Part shown: piece by piece, positions 17,195 through 26,593 of the stretch
How the letters are laid out: each line of letters begins with the position of its first letter
Numbering within the stretch: the first letter of the stretch is position 1
DNA from: Winogradskya consettensis
GTDB taxonomy: Bacteria; Actinomycetota; Actinomycetes; Mycobacteriales; Micromonosporaceae
Direction of reading: 5' to 3'
DNA length: 64,000 nucleotides
Assembly: GCF_018332715.1 (NCBI RefSeq)
Contig: NZ_BOQP01000030.1
Span: 124,001-188,000, forward strand
The notes under the pieces: model-generated
Databases searched by the model: none
What the model saw: the letters and a program-made list of their open reading frames with translations, nothing else
Told to the model about the DNA's origin: nothing
Made by a program: the position numbers and the translations under genes

Positions 17195-20100
17195 TCAGCT
17201 TTGTACGAATACCGCTACCGAGCGGGCCGGGACTGTCAGGGTGCCGGTGGAGGGGGTGAAGGAGGCGGGGAGGTGCTGGAGGGGGTGCAAGGTGACCGAG
17301 GCTCCGCGTAGGGAGGGGTCGGTCTGGGTTGTGGGGGTGGGGGTGGCGTTGAAGACCACGGTTACCGATTTCCAGCGGGGGTCGACGCCTCGGCCGTCGA
17401 GTTTCATGGTGATGACGCCGGGGGTCTCGTTTTTGCCGGAGAGGGGGAAGGACATGCGTTTCTGGACCTCCGCCGCGGTGGGCAGGCCGAACACCGGGGA
17501 CGAGTTGCGGATCTTGAGGAGTTCCTCGTAGCGGGTGTTGGCGAGGTTGATGGCGTCGCAGCCGGGCTTGAGGGCGGGGTCGGCGAGCAGCGGTTTCGCG
17601 TACACCCATTTGCTCTCGTTGTCGGCGGCCGGCGGCAGGCCCTTGCCGAAGCCGTTGCCCTGCTTGCAGTCCCAGTTGTTGCGGTTGAACCAGTCGCCGG
17701 AGTTGAAGGAGTTACGGTCCAGCGACTTGGAGCGCAGCAGTTCGCTGCCCGCGGTCGTAAAACTCGCGCCTTGGCCCAGGACCGTGGTGGCGAGGGCGAC
17801 GGACTGCTGTTTCGCCCGGTCGGTGGCCGACGTCGATTGGGGAAGCTTGTACGCGAGAGCGTCGTACAGCACCTCGTTGTCGTGAGCGTCCACATAGGTT
17901 ATTGCCTCGCCGGGCTCCGCTGTATATCCGGCCGGGGCGCCGTTGTAGTCGATCTGCGCGCCCGTGTGCACCGCGCCGTCCGTGGCGGTGAACGTGTAGC
18001 CGGCGAGGTTTCCGCTCAGACCGACCTTGATCAGGTCCTGGTAGTGCAGGAGACGTGCCTTCTGCTCGGCGGGAGCGCCGTTGACCGGGTCGCCGTTGGG
18101 ATCGGTGTAGAGGCCTGAGCCGAAGCCCTGGACGCGCGGGTTGTCGTCGAACGGGCCGCCGCCGCGCACACCGTCACGGAGCCGGTCGTTGAACGTGCCG
18201 ACGCCGGTGCCGGCCATGTTGGCCTGGGTCGCCTGGACGAAGCGGGCGTTGCCGGCCACTTCGCCGAAGTCCCAGCCCTCGCCGTACAAGTAGATGTTCT
18301 TGCCATCGACCCCGTCCTTGGCGAGGGTGAGCCGGTCGAGAGCGGCCCGCACGGCAAGGATGTTGGCTTTGGGGTGGTGTCCCATCAGGTCGAAGCGGAA
18401 GCCGTCGATCTTGTACGCCTTGGCCCAGGTGACGAGTGAGTCAACGACCAGCTTGCCCATCATCGTGTTCTCGGGGGCCGTGTTGGCGCAGCAGGTCGAG
18501 TTGGCGACCGTGCCGTCCTCAAGGAGCCGCTGATAGTAGCCGGGGACGATCTGGTCGAGCACCGAGTACTGGTCGGTGCCGGCGGCCGCGGTGTGGTTGT
18601 AGACGACGTCCATCACGACGCGCAGACCCGCGTTGTTGAGCCCCGCGACCATCTGCCGGAATTCCCTGGTGCGCGTGGCACCCTGTGGATCGGTCGCGTA
18701 GCCCCCTTCGGGTGTCGTGTAGTGCAGCGGGTCGTAGCCCCAGTTGTAGCCATCCTTGCCGGCCACCGCGCCGACGCACTTCTGCTGCTGGTCGGAGTCG
18801 GATGGCAGGGACGACAGGTCGCAGGCGGGTTGCTGCTGGTCCGCGCGGCGCTCCGGGGTGGACGCGAAGTCGAAGACCGGCAGCAGATGGACGTGGGTGG
18901 TGCCGGCGTCGGCCAGCTCTTTCAGATGCCGCATGCCCGGCGTCGACGGGTTCGTGAAGGCGCTGTAGGTGCCTTCGGGTGAGAAGTCGCGTACCGAAAG
19001 CTCGGTGATCTGGGTCTTGCCGGGCTTGGGCGCGGGTTTGCGCAGCGAGCTCCAGCCCGCCGGGGCCAGGGTGGCATCCGTGAGGTCGGCTATCTGACTG
19101 TGTGTGGAGTCCGCGGACAACGCGACCGAGTAGGGATCGGTGACGCTCGCGGTGACCACTTTCTGCTCCGCCGGTTGCCATGCGGTCACGCGGTAGCGGT
19201 AGTACTTACCTTTCCAGTCCTTGGTGCCCCGGACCGACCAGACGCCGGTCTGTGCGTCACGCCACATGGGTACGCCGCGCGCCGTCGCGGTCGGTGAGTC
19301 GAAGAGCTCCAAGCTCACGGATTGTGCGGTCGGTGCCCACACGGACAGTTTCGGCCGCCCCTCGGCGAAGACCGGCCCCAGTGCGGCGTTCGCCGCCGCG
19401 GCGTAGACATCGTCGAGTGCGCCCGCGATCTGCACACCGGTCGCGGCCAGCAGTTTGCCTGCCGCATCGCGTTCGGTGATCGCGACCTGCCCCTTGAGGA
19501 GCTCATGGATGTCGCCCCGGGGCAGTTTGAACGCGTTGTGCTGCCACAGGTGCGGGAACTTCAGGCGCTGCGCCTCGGTGAGCCCGTCACGCTGCGCGCT
19601 GAGGCGCAGGCTGTGCTGCGGCGCGGCCGGGTCGAGCCCGCCCTGCGACGCCCAGATCAGGTCGTAGACCCGCCCGTCCGTGCCCGCGCCGCTCGGCTCG
19701 AGGGTGCTGCCGACGCCCGTCTTCCAGGCGATCGTGGAGCGGTCGAGCCAGACCGCGGCCGACGTGGTCAGGTCGGTGGTGCCGCCACCGCCGGCTTTGA
19801 GCACCGGAGGCACCAATCTTTCGGGTACGCCCGACAGCACCCAGATCTCGTGCCCCGCCGTAGCGACGTCGAGGCGCTGGTCGTCGGGGAGGTCCTTGGT
19901 GTCGCCGTTGTGGATGATGTAGTTGAGCCCGGTCGCACCGGCGGCGAGCGGAACCCGGAACGTGACACCGAAGGAGTCGGTCGTCGAGGGTTGCAGCGGC
20001 GCTGCCCAGTCGGTCGGTTTCGCCGCGCCTTCCCACACATGCATGCCCCATCCGCTGTAGTCACCGTCGGTGCGGTGGTAGTGGATGACGGCCGTACCGT

Positions 20101-22591
20101 CGTCCTGCGGGGCGTCCGGAGCTTTCGTGCCGATCGCTGGATCGCCCTGCTTGAGCCAGATCTCAGGATTGACGGAGGGATCGAGAAACCGGTCCGCGGC
20201 CACGTCTTTCACCCCGTTCTTGTCCACCACGATGAAGCCGACGCTCTTGGCGCCGGGCTTGAGCTTCACCCAAGCGAACCGACCGTACGCGTCCTCGCCG
20301 ACAAATTTTTGGCCCTGTGGATAACTCGTCTGCGAGGACTCGTCGATGTCGCCGAACGCGTACAGGTTCCAGTCGTCGTAGTCCCCGGCGGACCGTTGAT
20401 AGTGGACGACGGCGTAGTCCGGGCCGGCCGTGATCGTGGGGGTGCCGACCTTGATCGCGCGGGTGGTGGACGCGCTACGGCCCTTGCCGTCCCGCACGGT
20501 TGCCCGATAGGTGACTTCCGTGCCGCCGGGCAGTCCGTCCAGGTCGTGGTGGACGCCGCCGAGCGACGTCGTGCCCAGGTTCTGCCAGCGGCCGTTGCCG
20601 ACGCGGGCCTCGAAGGTGACCGTCGACAGCGGGTCACCGGTGGTCGTCGTGGTCAGGTCCGTACGAGTCGGCACCAGTGCGCCGGCGGATGGTGAGGTGA
20701 TCTCGACGGTCGGCGCCGTGGTGGCTGCGGGAATCCTGGTGCCGGCCCGGTAGGCGACCGATGACAGCGCGGGCACGGTGATTGTCAGTTTGCCGTCAGC
20801 GCCGGCGACGGCCCGGCCGGCTCCGCCGTAGATACCTTGGAACGAGGATCCCGGCGTCCAGGTGTCCACCGTGACCGTCTGCGCGGTGGTCGCGTTGTTG
20901 ACCGCCACCACGTATTCCCGTCGCTCGGACGGGTCGGCACGGGATGCGGCGAAGACGCCCGGGCCGTCGGCGGCGTACCGCGTGACCTGGATGCCGTCGC
21001 GCAGCGCGGGGTGGGACTTGCGCAGGGCGCCCAGCGTGGCGATCGTCCGGTAGAGCGGGTGCCCGGTCTCGTAGTTGTCCTGGGCATGGGTGCGGTCGGT
21101 GCCGATCAGGTCGTCGTCCAGGTAGTCCGCGGTTCTGCTGGCGAACAGGTCCTGACGGGCGTCCTTGTCGCCGCCGGGGCCGGTGAAGCCCTGCTCGTCG
21201 CCGGAGTAGACGACCGGCTGGCCCCGGGTCAGGAACATCAGCTCGTGGGCGAGCTCGTCGCGGCGCAGGTAGGTCGCCGGATCGGCGTCACCCGACTCGA
21301 TGAACGACCCGATGCGACCCATGTCGTGGTTGCCGAGGAAGGTCGGTAGTTTTCCTGCCCCGGTGCTGGGCGTGGTGTAGAGGTCGTCCTTCGCGTACAC
21401 ATCGGCGAGGGCCTGTGCGGAGCCGCCCCCGGCGGTGAAAGTCTTCGCCGCGTCCTGGAAGGAGAAGTCAAGAGTCGCGGGCAGGCCGCCCTGACGCACG
21501 TAGGTGGACTCGACCTCCTGGTCCGCGCTGTAGACCTCACCGAACATGAAGAAGCCCGGCTTGCCGGCCTTCTTCGCGGCGTCCGCGATGCCCTGGGAGA
21601 ACTGCGGCCAGAAGTCGAGGTCGGTGTGCTTGACCGTGTCGAGGCGGTACCCGTCGATCCCGGTGCTGCCGATCCAGTCCGCGTAGATCTTCGTCATGCC
21701 GCGGACGGCCTCGGGACGCTCGGTGAACAGGTCGTCCAGGCCGAAGAAGTCGCCGTACTCGCTGTTCTCGCCGGTGAACGTCGAGTCGCCCCGGTTGTGG
21801 TACATCAGCGGGTCGTTCAGCCAGGCCGGAACCTTGACGGCGCGGTCCGCGGGGTCGATGACCGGCGTGTAGGGGAACGACGAGGTGTTCATGGCCGGGA
21901 AGGCCCGGGTGCCGTCGGCGTAGTTCCGGTCCTCGAAGGCCCGGCCCTGCGCGTCGGTGTAGGGCTTGGCCGTCTTGTCGACGTATGCGTACTGGTTCTC
22001 GGCGTACTTGATGACGTCGGCGGTGTGGTTGACGATGATGTCCAGGTAGATCTTCATGCCGCGCCGGTGCGCGAGCTGCACGAGGCGCTTGAGGTCTGCG
22101 TTCGTGCCGAAATGCGGGTCGACCTGGGTGAAGTCGGTGATCCAGTAGCCGTGGTAACCGGCCGAGACGTCGGTGCCGCTGCCCTGCACGGGCCGGTTCT
22201 TGAAGATCGGCGCGAGCCAGATCGCGGTGGTGCCGAGCCCCTGGATGTAGTCGAGGCGGTCGATCACGCCCTGCAGGTCGCCGCCGTGGTAGAAGCCCTT
22301 GTCAGTGGGGTCGTACCCGGTTGAGAGCCGGTCTCCGTCGAGCCCGCCGAGGTTGTTCGCGGGGTCGCCGTCGGCCAGGCGGTCCGGGAGCGCGAAGTAG
22401 AACTGCTCGTTCGGGCTCGGCTTCGGGGCTGGTCGCGCCGATGCCTGGGCGGTGACGGCCGACGCTCGGGTGGCGTCGGCCGGGAGGCCCGACGCGGTCG
22501 CGGCCTGGGCGGCGGCGGGTATGCCCACGCCGAGAGTCAGGAAAGGTAACAGGGCGGCGAGCAGCAAGCGGCTCGCGCGGGAGAGCTCCAC
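17195..22591 (-). CDS. Secreted bifunctional alpha-amylase/pullulanase (two GH13 domains)
   Basis: 1798 residues from GTG 22591 (AAGG upstream). Signal peptide at about 1-30. First GH13 domain at about 50-600: nucleophile in GYRLD (about 315), acid/base in FGEVYS (about 351), NHDMG (about 421). Two pullulanase-associated carbohydrate-binding modules follow (each starting VVHY/VIHY...GDY, roughly 715-905), then a pullulanase N2/CBM48-like part (LSVWAPTAQSV) and a second GH13 domain with FRFDLMGHH (about 1401), YGEGWD (about 1438) and DAHDNE (about 1568). It should cleave both alpha-1,4 and alpha-1,6 bonds of starch or glycogen outside the cell. CTTGCA repeats upstream suggest maltose control. 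Confidence 0.95.
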   Translation of the reverse strand: MELSRASRLLLAALLPFLTLGVGIPAAAQAATASGLPADATRASAVTAQASARPAPKPSPNEQFYFALPDRLADGDPANNLGGLDGDRLSTGYDPTDKGFYHGGDLQGVIDRLDYIQGLGTTAIWLAPIFKNRPVQGSGTDVSAGYHGYWITDFTQVDPHFGTNADLKRLVQLAHRRGMKIYLDIIVNHTADVIKYAENQYAYVDKTAKPYTDAQGRAFEDRNYADGTRAFPAMNTSSFPYTPVIDPADRAVKVPAWLNDPLMYHNRGDSTFTGENSEYGDFFGLDDLFTERPEAVRGMTKIYADWIGSTGIDGYRLDTVKHTDLDFWPQFSQGIADAAKKAGKPGFFMFGEVYSADQEVESTYVRQGGLPATLDFSFQDAAKTFTAGGGSAQALADVYAKDDLYTTPSTGAGKLPTFLGNHDMGRIGSFIESGDADPATYLRRDELAHELMFLTRGQPVVYSGDEQGFTGPGGDKDARQDLFASRTADYLDDDLIGTDRTHAQDNYETGHPLYRTIATLGALRKSHPALRDGIQVTRYAADGPGVFAASRADPSERREYVVAVNNATTAQTVTVDTWTPGSSFQGIYGGAGRAVAGADGKLTITVPALSSVAYRAGTRIPAATTAPTVEITSPSAGALVPTRTDLTTTTTGDPLSTVTFEARVGNGRWQNLGTTSLGGVHHDLDGLPGGTEVTYRATVRDGKGRSASTTRAIKVGTPTITAGPDYAVVHYQRSAGDYDDWNLYAFGDIDESSQTSYPQGQKFVGEDAYGRFAWVKLKPGAKSVGFIVVDKNGVKDVAADRFLDPSVNPEIWLKQGDPAIGTKAPDAPQDDGTAVIHYHRTDGDYSGWGMHVWEGAAKPTDWAAPLQPSTTDSFGVTFRVPLAAGATGLNYIIHNGDTKDLPDDQRLDVATAGHEIWVLSGVPERLVPPVLKAGGGGTTDLTTSAAVWLDRSTIAWKTGVGSTLEPSGAGTDGRVYDLIWASQGGLDPAAPQHSLRLSAQRDGLTEAQRLKFPHLWQHNAFKLPRGDIHELLKGQVAITERDAAGKLLAATGVQIAGALDDVYAAAANAALGPVFAEGRPKLSVWAPTAQSVSLELFDSPTATARGVPMWRDAQTGVWSVRGTKDWKGKYYRYRVTAWQPAEQKVVTASVTDPYSVALSADSTHSQIADLTDATLAPAGWSSLRKPAPKPGKTQITELSVRDFSPEGTYSAFTNPSTPGMRHLKELADAGTTHVHLLPVFDFASTPERRADQQQPACDLSSLPSDSDQQQKCVGAVAGKDGYNWGYDPLHYTTPEGGYATDPQGATRTREFRQMVAGLNNAGLRVVMDVVYNHTAAAGTDQYSVLDQIVPGYYQRLLEDGTVANSTCCANTAPENTMMGKLVVDSLVTWAKAYKIDGFRFDLMGHHPKANILAVRAALDRLTLAKDGVDGKNIYLYGEGWDFGEVAGNARFVQATQANMAGTGVGTFNDRLRDGVRGGGPFDDNPRVQGFGSGLYTDPNGDPVNGAPAEQKARLLHYQDLIKVGLSGNLAGYTFTATDGAVHTGAQIDYNGAPAGYTAEPGEAITYVDAHDNEVLYDALAYKLPQSTSATDRAKQQSVALATTVLGQGASFTTAGSELLRSKSLDRNSFNSGDWFNRNNWDCKQGNGFGKGLPPAADNESKWVYAKPLLADPALKPGCDAINLANTRYEELLKIRNSSPVFGLPTAAEVQKRMSFPLSGKNETPGVITMKLDGRGVDPRWKSVTVVFNATPTPTTQTDPSLRGASVTLHPLQHLPASFTPSTGTLTVPARSVAVFVQS

Positions 22592-22644
22592 ATCGAGGCC
22601 TTCCTATATGCGCGGACGACGCACGCTAACCCCGGCCGATTGTC

Positions 22645-22685
22645 CATGCAAGACTTTGCAAGCTCTGACTTGTCTTTACAACGCA
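22645..22685 (-). promoter_or_regulatory. Putative MalR/Reg1-type operator upstream of amylase-pullulanase
   Basis: Two TGCAAG hexamers (CTTGCA toward the gene) at 22647 and 22657 are exactly 10 bases apart, and a related CTTG lies at 22669. Direct CTTGCA repeats one helical turn apart are the described binding pattern of the Streptomyces maltose regulator at amylase promoters. They lie 55-70 bases before the amylase-pullulanase start. Inference from motif only. Confidence 0.5.
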
Positions 22686-22736
22686 TCGCGCGAGAAACAG
22701 CGCGGACACGTGACGCGGGGATGGGAAGATCGGGGC

Positions 22737-24149
22737 ATGAGCGAATACGACGTCATCGTGCTCGGGGCCGGACCGGTGGGCGAGAACGTGGCCGACCGGG
22801 TGGTCCAGGGCGGGCTGACCGCTGTCCTGATCGAGCACGAACTGGTCGGGGGTGAGTGCTCCTACTGGGCCTGCATGCCCTCGAAGGCGCTGCTGCGCCC
22901 GGCCCAGGCGCTGCGCGCCGCGCAGCACGTGGGTGGCGCCACACAGGCGGTCACCGGCAGGCTCGACGTGGAGGCCGTGCTGGCCCGCAGGGACACCTTC
23001 ACCAGCAATTGGAAGGACGACGGCCAGGTCAAGTGGGTCGAAGGCGCCGGCATCGGCCTGCTCCGCGGGCACGGCCGGCTGAGCGGGACCAAGCAGGTCA
23101 CCGTGACCGCCAAGGACGGCACCGAGACCGTGGTCACCGCGCGGCACGCCGTCGTCGTGGCCACCGGCTCCGATGCGCTGCTCCCGCCGATTCCTGGGCT
23201 CGACGACGCGGACCCGTGGACCAGCCGGGAGGCGACGAGCGCCAAGACCGTGCCGGCCAGCCTCGCCGTGGTCGGCGGTGGGGTCGTCGGGGTCGAGATG
23301 GCCACCGCGTACGCGAGCTTCGGCACCACCGTGACCCTGGTCTCCCGGGGCGGGCTGCTGGCCGGCTCGGAGCCGTTCGCCGGTGAGAAAGTCGCCGCGG
23401 CGCTGCGCGAGCAGGGTGTGACGGTGCTGCTGAACACCGCGACCAAGAGCGTGACCCGCGGTGACGACGGCGTGGTCATCGAGCTGGGCGACGGCAGTTC
23501 GGTGAGCGCCGAGGAGGTGCTGATCGCGACGGGGCGCAAGCCGCGCTCGGGCGACATCGGCCTGGAGACGGTCGGCCTCACGCCCGGCGAGTGGCTGCAC
23601 GTCGACGACACGTTGCTGGTCGAAGGATACGACTGGCTCTACGCGGCCGGCGACATCAATCACCGCGCACTGCTCACCCACCAGGGCAAATACCAGGCCC
23701 GCGCCGTGGGGGACGTCATCACCGCCCGCGCCACCGGCAAGCCGGTGTCGGACGCGCCGTGGGGCACGCACGTGGCGACCGCCGACCACCAGGCCGTACC
23801 CCAGGTCGTCTTCAGCGACCCGGAAGTGGCCTCGGTGGGCCTGACCGCCGAGGCTGCGAAGAAGGCCGGGTACGACATCCGCGTCGTCGACTACGAGATC
23901 GGCAACGTCGCCGGGGCGAGCGTCTACCAGGACGGATACTCCGGAACCGCGCGAATGGTCGTCGACGAGAAGCGCAAGGTCGTCCTCGGCGTCACGTTCG
24001 TCGGCCCCGACGTCGACTCGATGCTGCAGGCCGCCACGATCGCGGTCGTCGGCGAGGTGCCACTGGACCGGCTGTGGCATGCCGTCCCCGCGTACCCGAC
24101 GATCAACGAGATCTGGCTGCGCCTGCTGGAGACCTACGGACGGCCATGA
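22737..24149 (+). CDS. Pyridine nucleotide-disulfide oxidoreductase (dihydrolipoyl dehydrogenase/mercuric reductase-like)
   Basis: 470 residues from ATG 22737. FAD motif VIVLGAGPVGENVA at about 6-19, redox-active disulfide in GGECSYWACMPSK (about 38-50), NAD(P) motif VVGGGVVGVEMA near 180, and a C-terminal dimerisation domain with the HAVPAYPTINE signature, where the family's catalytic His-x-Glu pair is replaced by His...Pro-Thr-Ile-Asn-Glu. No lipoamide or mercury partner gene is nearby, so the electron acceptor is unknown; quinone or generic disulfide reduction is possible. It is divergent from the amylase-pullulanase and followed by two hairpins. Confidence 0.9.
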   Translation: MSEYDVIVLGAGPVGENVADRVVQGGLTAVLIEHELVGGECSYWACMPSKALLRPAQALRAAQHVGGATQAVTGRLDVEAVLARRDTFTSNWKDDGQVKWVEGAGIGLLRGHGRLSGTKQVTVTAKDGTETVVTARHAVVVATGSDALLPPIPGLDDADPWTSREATSAKTVPASLAVVGGGVVGVEMATAYASFGTTVTLVSRGGLLAGSEPFAGEKVAAALREQGVTVLLNTATKSVTRGDDGVVIELGDGSSVSAEEVLIATGRKPRSGDIGLETVGLTPGEWLHVDDTLLVEGYDWLYAAGDINHRALLTHQGKYQARAVGDVITARATGKPVSDAPWGTHVATADHQAVPQVVFSDPEVASVGLTAEAAKKAGYDIRVVDYEIGNVAGASVYQDGYSGTARMVVDEKRKVVLGVTFVGPDVDSMLQAATIAVVGEVPLDRLWHAVPAYPTINEIWLRLLETYGRP

Positions 24150-24160
24150 CCCGTCCCGGC

Positions 24161-24186
24161 GCTCGGGCGGCGCAGGCCGCCCGAGC
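24161..24186. terminator. Hairpin terminator after flavin oxidoreductase
   Basis: GCTCGGGCGGC, loop GCAG, GCCGCCCGAGC: an 11-bp perfect stem 11 bases after the stop codon, between convergent genes. Confidence 0.7.
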
Positions 24187-24206
24187 AGCCCGGAAAGACC
24201 AGGTGT

Positions 24207-24230
24207 GAGCGTCACGCGGGGGTGACGCTC
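24207..24230. terminator. Hairpin spanning siderophore-interacting protein stop codon
   Basis: GAGCGTCAC / GTGACGCTC, a 9-bp perfect stem with a 6-base G-rich loop that includes the minus-strand gene's stop codon. It could end transcription in either direction. Confidence 0.55.
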
Positions 24231-25048
24231 TCCTGCTCAACCTCGATCTGCTGGTTCCACTCACGCTTGCTGGACTGCCAGCCGTCCTCGTTCATGCCCC
24301 GGCGCCAGTAGCCGGAGATCGACAGCTGGCTCATCGGGATCCCCTTCTCGACTCGGAACAGCCGCCGCAGGTCCTTCACGAAGTTCGCCTCGCCGTGCAC
24401 GAAGGCCTGCAGGTCGCCCGCCGGCCAGGTGAACTCCCGCACGGCCGCGATCAGGGACTCGCCGACCGGGCGCTCGCCGCGGTGCAGCCAGGTCAGCGAC
24501 AGGTCGGCGTCGGTCTCCAGCTTCTGCTCCTCCGCCGGGTCCGAGACCTCGATGAACGCGTACACCTTCGCGCCGGCCGGCATGCCCTCGAGCGCGGCGG
24601 CGATGGCCGGGATGGCGCTCTCGTCACCGGCGATCAGGTGCCAGTCGGCGGCGGGGTCGGGTGCGTAGCCGCCGCCCGGGCCCATGAAGCGGACGGGGTC
24701 GCCGACCTGCGCGTTACGCGCCCACGGCCCGGCGATGCCCTCGTCGCCGTGCACCACGAAGTCGAGCCACAGCTCAGGAACGTCCGGAAGCCAGCGGCGT
24801 ACCGTGTAGGTCCGCACCACCGGCCAGGCCTCGCGAGGCAGCGTCTCCCGGATCGCGGCGGCATCGAAGGGTTCGGGGTATTCGACGCCGGGCGGCGGGA
24901 ACATGACCTTCACGTAATGGTCGGTGAACTCCCCCGCCTGAACCTCGGCCAGACCGGGCCCGCCCACGACGATCCGCACCATGTGCGGGGTGAGCTGCTC
25001 GATCCGGGTGACGACGCCAATCTTGGCGGCGCGGACTGGCTTTGGCAT
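24212..25048 (-). CDS. Siderophore-interacting protein (FAD-dependent ferric-siderophore reductase)
   Basis: 278 residues. N-terminal FAD-binding beta-barrel with the flavin motif RTYTVR (79-84), HGDEGIAGPWA near 100, and a C-terminal NAD(P)H domain with LIAGDESAIPAI (about 138-149) and GEANFVK; this is the ViuB/SIP family layout at normal length. It releases iron by reducing imported ferric siderophores in the cytosol. A strong iron box lies 31 bases upstream of the start, so iron repression is very likely. No siderophore transport or synthesis genes are adjacent. Confidence 0.95.
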   Translation of the reverse strand: MPKPVRAAKIGVVTRIEQLTPHMVRIVVGGPGLAEVQAGEFTDHYVKVMFPPPGVEYPEPFDAAAIRETLPREAWPVVRTYTVRRWLPDVPELWLDFVVHGDEGIAGPWARNAQVGDPVRFMGPGGGYAPDPAADWHLIAGDESAIPAIAAALEGMPAGAKVYAFIEVSDPAEEQKLETDADLSLTWLHRGERPVGESLIAAVREFTWPAGDLQAFVHGEANFVKDLRRLFRVEKGIPMSQLSISGYWRRGMNEDGWQSSKREWNQQIEVEQESVTPA

Positions 25049-25078
25049 GAGACCACTTCTTCCCTGCGGAGTGAGGTT

Positions 25079-25097
25079 CTCGGTAAGGCTACCCTTA
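25079..25097 (-). promoter_or_regulatory. Iron box (IdeR/DmdR operator)
   Basis: CTCGGTAAGGCTACCCTTA matches 14 of 19 positions of the actinobacterial iron-box consensus TTAGGTTAGGCTAACCTAA. It lies 31 bases upstream of the siderophore-interacting protein start. Confidence 0.8.
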
Positions 25098-25151
25098 CTC
25101 TTCTACCTCACTCCCCCAGGCGACGTATGTACGCCGGTTGTGCGGTTCCTG

Positions 25152-26315
25152 TCAGCCGGTGACCTCGACCGTCGAGGTGAGCCTGCCGAAATGAATGTGC
25201 GCCGGCGGATGGCCCTTGACCGGCGCGGGCGGCGCGATCTGCGCCATCCACCGGGCCGCTTCCTGCGGTGCGAGCTCCCGGTCGACCCGGACCTTCGGGA
25301 CCATCTGCTCATAGGTTCGGCCCAGATCCCAGCTCCTGCCGTACGCCACGGGGTCGAGCACCACGACCCGGCGCTCATCGGCCCGCGGGATGCCGGCGGG
25401 CCGGCCTTCCAACCAGATGTTCGCGCCGAGGGCGTCGGTCAGCTGGCAACGGGCCTCGATCCGGGCGGCCGCGTCGACCGGGCCCGTGGAGGACGCCAGC
25501 ACCCAGGAGGGCTCCGGCGTGAGTTCCGGGAACTCGCCGGCAAAGGCGTCCGCCAGCAACGTGCAGAGCTGGAAGTTGTCGCCTACGCCGGTGAGCGTCA
25601 CGGCGTAGGCCCGCCCGGCGCCGCGATGCACGACGATCAGCTCCTCGTCGTCGAGCACCTCGAGCAGGCCCGCCACGCAGTCCATGTCCCCACGCACGGC
25701 GCCGAGGTCGGCAACCAGCTGTGCTGCCTCATCACGACCGGTAGCCACGGACGGGTCAGCAGCCGCAGAGTCACCGAAGAACGACGACCGGATCTCCGGG
25801 ATGCTCAGCAGCGTGGTGGCCAACGTCAGCCAGTCCTCCAGCGAGAACCACGCACCGGCAAGACCGGCCGCGTCCTGCGGGGCGACGGCATGCCGCCACG
25901 GCAGGCGTGAGTTACGGGTCAGCGTCGCCTGCGCGTACTCGTATGCCTCCTGTCCCTGATCAGGCCGGGGCAGCGGGACCTTCGGGCCGGCCGCGCGCCG
26001 CCAGAAGCGGGCGAAGGCGACGGAGGCGGCCATGTTCTCCAGCAGGATCGGGGCGGCCACCTCCGCCAGCGCGGCCGGCGGGGCACCCATCGCGACCAGG
26101 CTCCCGGCCAGGATGCCGAGCTTGCTGGACGCCGGGTTCGGCACCAGGGCGAACAGGCCGAGGATCCGGTCGAGGACCTCCGCGGCCCGGGCGGGGCCGA
26201 CGCCCTCGAGCTCGGTCCAGAGCGGCAGGACGCCGTGCTGGAAGGCGTACATGTCATTGGCACGGGCGGCGGCGTACAACTCGTCGATGTGACGATCGGC
26301 ATTCACGGCGCGCAT
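25152..26315 (-). CDS. Hypothetical protein, 387 aa
   Basis: I do not recognise this family. The N-terminal half (about 1-170) is predicted to be mostly helical and rich in Ala/Leu; the C-terminal half mixes strands and helices and ends in a Pro/His-rich segment (PPAPVKGHPPAHIHFG). No signal peptide or membrane helix is visible. Codon use and GC pattern match neighbours, so it is a real gene. Start ATG 26315 has no strong ribosome site; the next in-frame start (GTG, residue 4) is equally possible. It is divergent from the ileS leader, and its promoter must lie within about 50 bases of that of ileS. Confidence 0.7.
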   Translation of the reverse strand: MRAVNADRHIDELYAAARANDMYAFQHGVLPLWTELEGVGPARAAEVLDRILGLFALVPNPASSKLGILAGSLVAMGAPPAALAEVAAPILLENMAASVAFARFWRRAAGPKVPLPRPDQGQEAYEYAQATLTRNSRLPWRHAVAPQDAAGLAGAWFSLEDWLTLATTLLSIPEIRSSFFGDSAAADPSVATGRDEAAQLVADLGAVRGDMDCVAGLLEVLDDEELIVVHRGAGRAYAVTLTGVGDNFQLCTLLADAFAGEFPELTPEPSWVLASSTGPVDAAARIEARCQLTDALGANIWLEGRPAGIPRADERRVVVLDPVAYGRSWDLGRTYEQMVPKVRVDRELAPQEAARWMAQIAPPAPVKGHPPAHIHFGRLTSTVEVTG

Positions 26316-26359
26316 CGTAGGGGGTAATGCGCTCGGGGCCCGTTACGGGTTGCGGTAGC

Positions 26360-26593
26360 ATTGCCCACCGCGAGGTGCTGACGGGGACGAGTACCGCTGA
26401 ACGCAGCCTGAGAGCGACCGGGGACGGTGGGAGCCCGGAGGTGTGCACGGCGCGAAAATCACCCCCCGAGCCGAGCAAACCCTTAATGAGGGGGCCACAC
26501 GTACGGCGTACGCGTGGTCAAGGAGGGTGGTACCGCGGGGCGCGAGCCTCGTCCCTCCGTTGGTGAGTGTTAACCCGACGGAGGAAGGACCCG
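26360..26593 (+). promoter_or_regulatory. T-box riboswitch controlling ileS translation
   Basis: The conserved T-box core AGGGTGGTACCGCGG is at 26524-26538, with a hairpin CGGGGC-GCGA-GCCTCG and closing CCCT right after it, forming the tRNA-acceptor-binding antisequestor. An AGTA S-turn element lies near 26390, and an ATC (isoleucine) followed by A at 26458-26460 is the candidate specifier. Just before ileS, CCTCCGTTGG (26554-26563) can pair with CCGACGGAGG (26575-26584), hiding the GGAGG ribosome site; there is no terminator T-run. This fits the translational ileS T-boxes known in actinobacteria. Helix boundaries and specifier are my reading. Confidence 0.85.

Noticed and set aside
16684..17259. 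A 191-codon open frame on the plus strand with FAGRR-type repeats
   Set aside because: It is mostly tandem-repeat translation, overlaps the end of the amylase-pullulanase gene on the other strand, and has no recognisable domain.
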